DNA from: Nitrospiraceae bacterium
GTDB taxonomy: Bacteria > Nitrospirota > Nitrospiria > Nitrospirales > Nitrospiraceae
DNA length: 11,014 nucleotides
Reading direction: 5' to 3'
Assembly: GCA_005793285.1 (NCBI GenBank)
Contig: SXPO01000115.1
Coordinates: 1-11,014, forward strand
Each line of letters starts with the position of its first letter. Position 1 is the first letter of the stretch. The position numbers and the translations under genes were made by a program. The notes under the pieces were generated by a model. It was not told the origin of the DNA and ran no database searches. It was given only the letters and a program-made list of their open reading frames with translations. This document shows, piece by piece, positions 7,921 through 11,014 of the stretch.

Positions 7921-8708
7921 AACTGCATCGTATTCTTGCCCTGCTTGCCAGGCATCTGTACCTGTATCGGCGCAGTTTGCCCCGTATCATGGAGATTTTT
8001 TATTGGCCGTTTTTGGATCTCGTGATCTGGGGATTCATCACGATCTACCTCGCCCGGTATCAGAGTCAGATGTCTGGATTTATCACGTTCTTCCTGGGGG
8101 CGCTCATTCTGTGGGACATGCTGTTTCGGGCGCAGCAAGGCATTACGATCTCGTTCCTTGAAGAACTCTGGGCGAGAAATTTGATGAATCTCTTCGCCAG
8201 TCCGCTCAAGCCCAGTGAATTTCTGGCGGCGACTATGGCGATGAGCATTTTCAAAGTCACCTGTGTGTCGATTATCATGACTCTGTGCGCGTTGCTCTTT
8301 TATTCCTACAACGTATTTATGATTGGGCTCTGGCTGATCCCCTTCGTCGTGAATCTGGTTCTGACCGGCTGGGTGATCGGTGTGTTTACGACGTCGCTCA
8401 TTATGCGGTTTGGGCAGGAAGCGGAGGTATTGGCCTGGAGTATGGTGTTTCTTTTTCAGCCGATCTCCTGTGTGTTTTATCCGATGGACGTCTTGCCGGA
8501 CTGGCTGAAGCCGGTGGCCTGGGCCAACCCGGCAGCCCATATTTTCGAGGGGATGCGGGCTGTACTGGGGGGAGGGGGCAGTCCTAGCATGAGCCTTGCC
8601 TGGGCCGTGGGCCTCAACGGGCTGCTGCTGGTTGCCGCCGTGGGGTGGTTTTATCGCACCTTCGATTACTGCAAGGACCAAGGGCTGCTTGTTCGGATTG
8701 GCGAGTAA
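7917..8708 (+). CDS. ABC-2 type transporter permease
   Basis: A 263-residue polytopic membrane protein with about six membrane segments (roughly 27-47, 53-72, 106-129, 134-162, 171-190 and 228-246). Family features are the cytoplasmic loop with ELWARNLMNLFASPLKPSE (83-101), which contacts the ATPase in ABC-2 exporters, and the FYPMDVLPDWLKPVAWANP segment (187-205) followed by a helix containing EGMR. The GTG start at 7917 shares four bases with the stop of the preceding small gene, a GTGA overlap typical of translational coupling. It is the last gene of the plus-strand run; only weak terminator-like structure follows. As a half-permease it presumably works as a homodimer with two copies of the ATPase. 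The substrate cannot be read from sequence; the setting beside cytochrome and Moco genes hints at envelope metalloenzyme or cytochrome biogenesis. Confidence 0.88.
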   Translation: MKLHRILALLARHLYLYRRSLPRIMEIFYWPFLDLVIWGFITIYLARYQSQMSGFITFFLGALILWDMLFRAQQGITISFLEELWARNLMNLFASPLKPSEFLAATMAMSIFKVTCVSIIMTLCALLFYSYNVFMIGLWLIPFVVNLVLTGWVIGVFTTSLIMRFGQEAEVLAWSMVFLFQPISCVFYPMDVLPDWLKPVAWANPAAHIFEGMRAVLGGGGSPSMSLAWAVGLNGLLLVAAVGWFYRTFDYCKDQGLLVRIGE

Positions 8709-8931
8709 TGTTGTAATTGGCTGGACTCCTGTGTTACGGTACGCCCACTCTATCGTACGGGTCTCGCGATAGCGCGATTTAATAGTGCAGACCCACAACG
8801 TCGATGTTGCCTTGTCCGGGAATCTTGTCGGAAGTCAGACCAAAGTCGCTGCTCGGTTCGCGTCTTCGGCCCGCTCCTTCCCCCGTTCCTCGTGCTCAAG
8901 ACAATATCATCATTTATAAGGAGGAACCCCG
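8709..8931 (+). promoter_or_regulatory. Leader/intergenic region of the RRM gene with strong Shine-Dalgarno
   Basis: This 223-base gap holds no gene. It contains the weak hairpin at 8764-8777, a TTTAAT at 8778-8783 matching a -10 box at 5 of 6 positions but with no good -35, and a pyrimidine-rich stretch at about 8860-8895. Near-perfect AAGGAGG (8918-8924) lies seven bases before the RRM start. If transcription begins near 8790, the leader would be about 140 bases, reminiscent of the long leaders of cold-shock genes; that comparison is inference. Confidence 0.4.
8764..8780 (+). terminator. Weak terminator-like hairpin after the ABC permease
   Basis: TCGCG (8764-8768) pairs with CGCGA (8773-8777) around an ATAG loop, followed by TTT and then AAT. 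A competing pairing of CTATCG (8750-8755) with CGATAG (8767-8772) also exists. The stem is short and the T-run brief, so termination would be inefficient; it is the only candidate for ending the long upstream transcript. Confidence 0.28.
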
Positions 8932-9276
8932 ATGGGTTCAAAGATCTATGTCGGTGGGTTGCCCTATTCGGCGACCGAGCAGCAATTGAGTGATTTATTT
9001 GCAGCCCACGGCGCCGTGGCGTCGGCGCGGATCATCACAGATAAATTCACCGGCCAATCCCGTGGATTCGGCTTTGTGGAAATGTCCTCGGATTCGGAAG
9101 CCCAAGCAGCGATTACAGCGCTGAATGGGGCTGAAATGGGTGGCCGGACTTTGACTGTCAATGAAGCGCGTCCTCAAGAGCCGCGCGCTGGTGGCGGTGG
9201 CGGTGGCCGCGGTGGATTCGGTGGCGGCGGCGGCGGCGCCAGAAGCGGCGCGGGTGGAAAGCGCGATCGCTGGTAA
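8932..9276 (+). CDS. Glycine-rich RRM-type RNA-binding protein
   Basis: A 114-residue protein with one RNA-recognition motif (about 4-80) and a disordered Gly/Arg-rich tail (about 85-114). RNP2 is IYVGGL (5-10) and RNP1 is RGFGFVEM (44-51), including the aromatic residues that stack on RNA bases. The tail contains long Gly runs with RGG-like repeats and ends in KRDRW. The layout matches the cyanobacterial Rbp and other bacterial single-RRM proteins, often linked to cold or stress response. AAGGAGG (8918-8924) is well placed for ATG 8932, and a strong terminator follows within 20 bases of the stop. The gene therefore looks monocistronic and highly expressed. RNA binding is confidently inferred from the motifs; the RNA targets are unknown. 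Confidence 0.93.
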   Translation: MGSKIYVGGLPYSATEQQLSDLFAAHGAVASARIITDKFTGQSRGFGFVEMSSDSEAQAAITALNGAEMGGRTLTVNEARPQEPRAGGGGGGRGGFGGGGGGARSGAGGKRDRW

Positions 9277-9295
9277 TTGATCGTTGTGATGCAGT

Positions 9296-9340
9296 GACGG
9301 AGGGGCTGTCGTTCTCGAACGGCAGCCCCTCCGTCTTTTT
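9296..9340 (+). terminator. Strong intrinsic terminator of the RRM gene
   Basis: GACGGAGGGGCTG (9296-9308) pairs perfectly with CAGCCCCTCCGTC (9323-9335). The stem continues inward through one G-U pair and CGTT/AACG to a CTCG tetraloop, giving about 18 base pairs. TTTTT follows at 9336-9340. It lies 20 bases after the RRM stop. Confidence 0.93.
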
Positions 9341-9358
9341 GTGAACCAGTCGGATGTC

Positions 9359-9388
9359 TTGTCAATTACGCCGGCGCGGTGGTAAGAA
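9359..9388 (+). promoter_or_regulatory. Candidate promoter for the 2OG-Fe(II) oxygenase gene
   Basis: TTGTCA (9359-9364) matches the -35 consensus at 5 of 6 positions. TAAGAA (9383-9388), 18 bases downstream, is a weak -10. The position just after a strong terminator and before an isolated gene is right for a promoter. A short hairpin (9403-9407 with 9414-9418, CCGGT/ACCGG) then abuts the purine-rich ribosome binding site. Confidence 0.3.
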
Positions 9389-9430
9389 ATTCACTCGGAC
9401 AGCCGGTTTCCACACCGGGAGGAGGGGGTT

Positions 9431-10105
9431 GTGAAGAGCCAAGCTGGTCTGCTCCAATCGACCCTGGCATCGGTGGATCTGTCCTCCTGTTCCTTCCATA
9501 CGAGTCCCGTGCTGGTGGTTGAGAACTTCTGGTCGCTCGAAGAGCGGCAGTATTTTCGGGACGCAATGGCAACGGCGTCTTGGAAAAGTATGCAAGAGCT
9601 GTCGGCTGTGCGTGAGGATTTCCCGGCTGCAGGGAATTGGGCCAAGGCCGAGATTGCCCAACCTCAGGGCCAACGGTTCCTCTCGAGACTGCAACTGCCC
9701 TGTATTCACCAATATATCGAGTCGTTCCCTAATCTCATAGGCCGTCATATGGGATTTAGTTACTACTCATATGCCGCAGGGGATTGTCTGCCGACCCATG
9801 ATGATACAGATCAAGGGCATCCCATAGGGGAGCGGCCGACGCCGCTGCGTCGGATTGCGGTCGTCACCTATTTCCATGAAGAATGGCGGCCTGATTGGGG
9901 TGGAGAGCTGATTCTTTATGCGCCTCGGACCACACCCAGCACCAGCCCGATCGATCTCGTGCCGACCCACTGCATCGAACCTCGCCCTGGATCGCTTGTG
10001 ATGTTTACCGTGCCTCGCTTCCATCGGGTCTGCCGTGTGGATCAGCTGGCTGGGCAAGACCGGCGTTTATCGATTGCCGGCTGGTTCATGACTGAGCAGG
10101 CGTAG
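9431..10105 (+). CDS. 2-oxoglutarate/Fe(II)-dependent oxygenase, prolyl-hydroxylase-like
   Basis: A 224-residue cytoplasmic enzyme of the double-stranded beta-helix dioxygenase superfamily, which couples 2-oxoglutarate decarboxylation to substrate hydroxylation. The iron triad is recognisable: His123 and Asp125 (THDDTD), then His198 (PRFHRV). The 2-oxoglutarate-binding basic residue is most likely Arg212 in RRLSIAGWF. Other family signs are YYSYAAGD just before the HxD, VVTYFHEEW (144-152), DWGGELILY (155-163) and PGSLVMF (186-192). No signal peptide is seen. The GTG start at 9431 follows a purine-rich GGAGGAGGG tract at an acceptable distance. The gene stands alone, downstream of the RRM terminator and convergent with an NFACT-family gene. 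The substrate is unknown: it could be a protein (prolyl residue) or a small molecule. Confidence 0.85.
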   Translation: MKSQAGLLQSTLASVDLSSCSFHTSPVLVVENFWSLEERQYFRDAMATASWKSMQELSAVREDFPAAGNWAKAEIAQPQGQRFLSRLQLPCIHQYIESFPNLIGRHMGFSYYSYAAGDCLPTHDDTDQGHPIGERPTPLRRIAVVTYFHEEWRPDWGGELILYAPRTTPSTSPIDLVPTHCIEPRPGSLVMFTVPRFHRVCRVDQLAGQDRRLSIAGWFMTEQA

Positions 10106-10173
10106 CAAGAACAAGACGGAGGTTAGCCTGTAGGCTGAGTGGATTAGGGGGGCGCAGGGGCAACATGAGCTGG
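10106..10173. other. Convergent intergenic gap without a clear terminator
   Basis: The 68 bases between the two convergent genes contain only a weak hairpin, TTAGCC (10123-10128) with GGCTGA (10133-10138) around TGTA, and no T-run on either strand. Read-through between the oxygenase and the NFACT gene is therefore possible. Confidence 0.3.
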
Positions 10174-11013
10174 TTATGTATCGGTTGACCGGGCTTTCAG
10201 CGCATCCAACCGCGCTTTGTCCAAGTTTACGTAGAGCGACTTTTCCTGGGTGACCGTAACGGCACCAGGCGCCTGCCCTTTCGCCTTCTTGACCCACTTG
10301 CGGCGTGTATAGATGACGTCGCCCTTGCCGCTCTTCTTCAGATCACTATAGAGGAGCGCCAGGGTTGCGGCGTCACGGAGGGTTTCAGGCGGAGGATCCG
10401 TTCCTTTTCCCAATCTTACGACGACATGAGAGCCTGGCGTCCCGCGGGCATGCAGCCAGAGATCGTCGCTCTTTGCCAGTCCAAACGTCAGCTCGTCATT
10501 CTCCCTGGCATTACGTCCGACAAAGATCGGCAATCCGTCGGTCGACATAAAGCGGCGAAACGGACCCTGCCGCTGTGTTTCGCCGGATTGCCGATGGTTG
10601 CGCGGTTTGCTCCGTGCCATGACGCTGGAGCCGGAAGGAGAGGCAGCAGGTGGAGTCCAGATTCCCTGCTCAAGCGCTGAAAGTTCTGTTCTGAATCGTT
10701 CTAATTCGCGTTCCGCCTGCTCGATGCGCGGCGTCAACTCGCGTTCGGCAGCCATATGTTTTCGATGTTTTCTGAAATAGTCGTCCATATTGCCTTGAGG
10801 AGACTTTGTGCGGTCCAGTGGAAACGTAACCTCCGGCAATCTTTCATCGAAGTAATCGGTAACCGTAATATGATCGGCTCCTTTGGCTATCGTTCCCAAG
10901 TTGGCTTTGATCAATTCTCCATAGCGGGCATAGTCACGGTACTTGGCGGCCCGGTCCAAGTCTTCTCGCCATGCCTGGATCCGCCGGTGCTCTTTCTTGA
11001 GGGTGTTTCTCAA
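10174..11013 (-). CDS. NFACT-family protein (RqcH/FbpA-like), C-terminal part
   Basis: Minus-strand frame open from the right edge to a stop at 10174, giving the last 279 residues; the first visible codon is an internal TTG (Leu), so the start lies outside. NFACT proteins bind peptidyl-tRNA-blocked 50S subunits; bacterial RqcH adds alanine tails in ribosome quality control, and Gram-positive FbpA was described as a fibronectin binder. Visible parts: a charged helical, probably coiled-coil region (1-40 and 77-117), a Pro/Ser-rich linker (about 119-150), and the NFACT-R domain from about 152. NFACT-R carries GRNARENDELTFGLA (166-180), DLWLHARG (184-191) and PGSHVVVR (193-200), with a basic RRKWVKKAKG stretch (237-246). 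The N-terminal domain with the residues that define active RqcH is not in the window, so activity cannot be judged. Confidence 0.88.
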   Translation of the reverse strand: MRNTLKKEHRRIQAWREDLDRAAKYRDYARYGELIKANLGTIAKGADHITVTDYFDERLPEVTFPLDRTKSPQGNMDDYFRKHRKHMAAERELTPRIEQAERELERFRTELSALEQGIWTPPAASPSGSSVMARSKPRNHRQSGETQRQGPFRRFMSTDGLPIFVGRNARENDELTFGLAKSDDLWLHARGTPGSHVVVRLGKGTDPPPETLRDAATLALLYSDLKKSGKGDVIYTRRKWVKKAKGQAPGAVTVTQEKSLYVNLDKARLDALKARSTDT

Positions 11014-11014
11014 C

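Noticed and set aside
7509..8798. A 429-codon open frame on the minus strand opposite the small membrane protein and ABC permease genes
   Set aside because: It is a shadow of the GC-rich plus-strand genes. The product is rich in Pro, His, Arg and Gln without domain features, and the plus-strand genes have clear motifs and start signals.
9184..9260. GGTGGCGGT-like tandem repeat in DNA
   Set aside because: It encodes the Gly-rich tail of the RRM protein and needs no separate explanation as a repeat element.

Overview
The window looks like chromosomal DNA from a moderately GC-rich Gram-negative bacterium. The gene content fits Nitrospirota (a Nitrospira-like organism) best. The reasons are a multiheme NapC/NirT-like cytochrome next to molybdenum-cofactor genes, tatC, and an NBP35-like Mrp ATPase. 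This lineage call is an inference from gene content, not from a marker gene. I see no insertion sequence, phage gene, CRISPR array, tRNA or rRNA.

Layout. (1) 1-315, minus strand: N-terminal part of an unrecognised lipoprotein, running off the left edge. (2) 316-608: divergent control region with a candidate promoter, a perfect short palindrome and two tandem GC hairpins ahead of htrA. (3) 609-8708, plus strand: a long run of eight closely spaced or overlapping genes. They are a periplasmic HtrA/DegP-type protease, TatC, an NBP35-like Mrp P-loop ATPase, MoeA, MobB, a membrane-anchored hexaheme c-type cytochrome, and a three-gene ABC-2 cassette (ATPase, small Cys/His-tailed membrane protein, permease). 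(4) 8709-9340: a monocistronic glycine-rich RRM RNA-binding protein with a strong Shine-Dalgarno sequence and an excellent intrinsic terminator. (5) 9341-10105, plus strand: a 2-oxoglutarate/Fe(II) oxygenase of the prolyl-hydroxylase type. (6) 10174-11014, minus strand: the C-terminal part of an NFACT-family (RqcH/FbpA-like) protein, cut by the right edge.

How the genes may work together. The central run combines an iron-sulfur carrier or assembly ATPase (Mrp), molybdenum insertion and guanylylation-associated proteins (MoeA, MobB), the translocase for folded cofactor-bearing proteins (TatC), envelope quality control (HtrA), a multiheme electron carrier and an ABC exporter. This reads like an assembly line for a periplasmic, molybdenum- and FeS-containing respiratory enzyme. 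In a Nitrospira-like host the obvious client would be nitrite oxidoreductase or a related molybdoenzyme. That link is an inference, because no structural molybdoenzyme gene lies in the window. The most novel-looking pieces are the small membrane protein with a Cys/Gly/His tail inside the ABC cassette, the six-heme NapC-like cytochrome, and the NBP35-like cysteine cluster on a bacterial Mrp protein.
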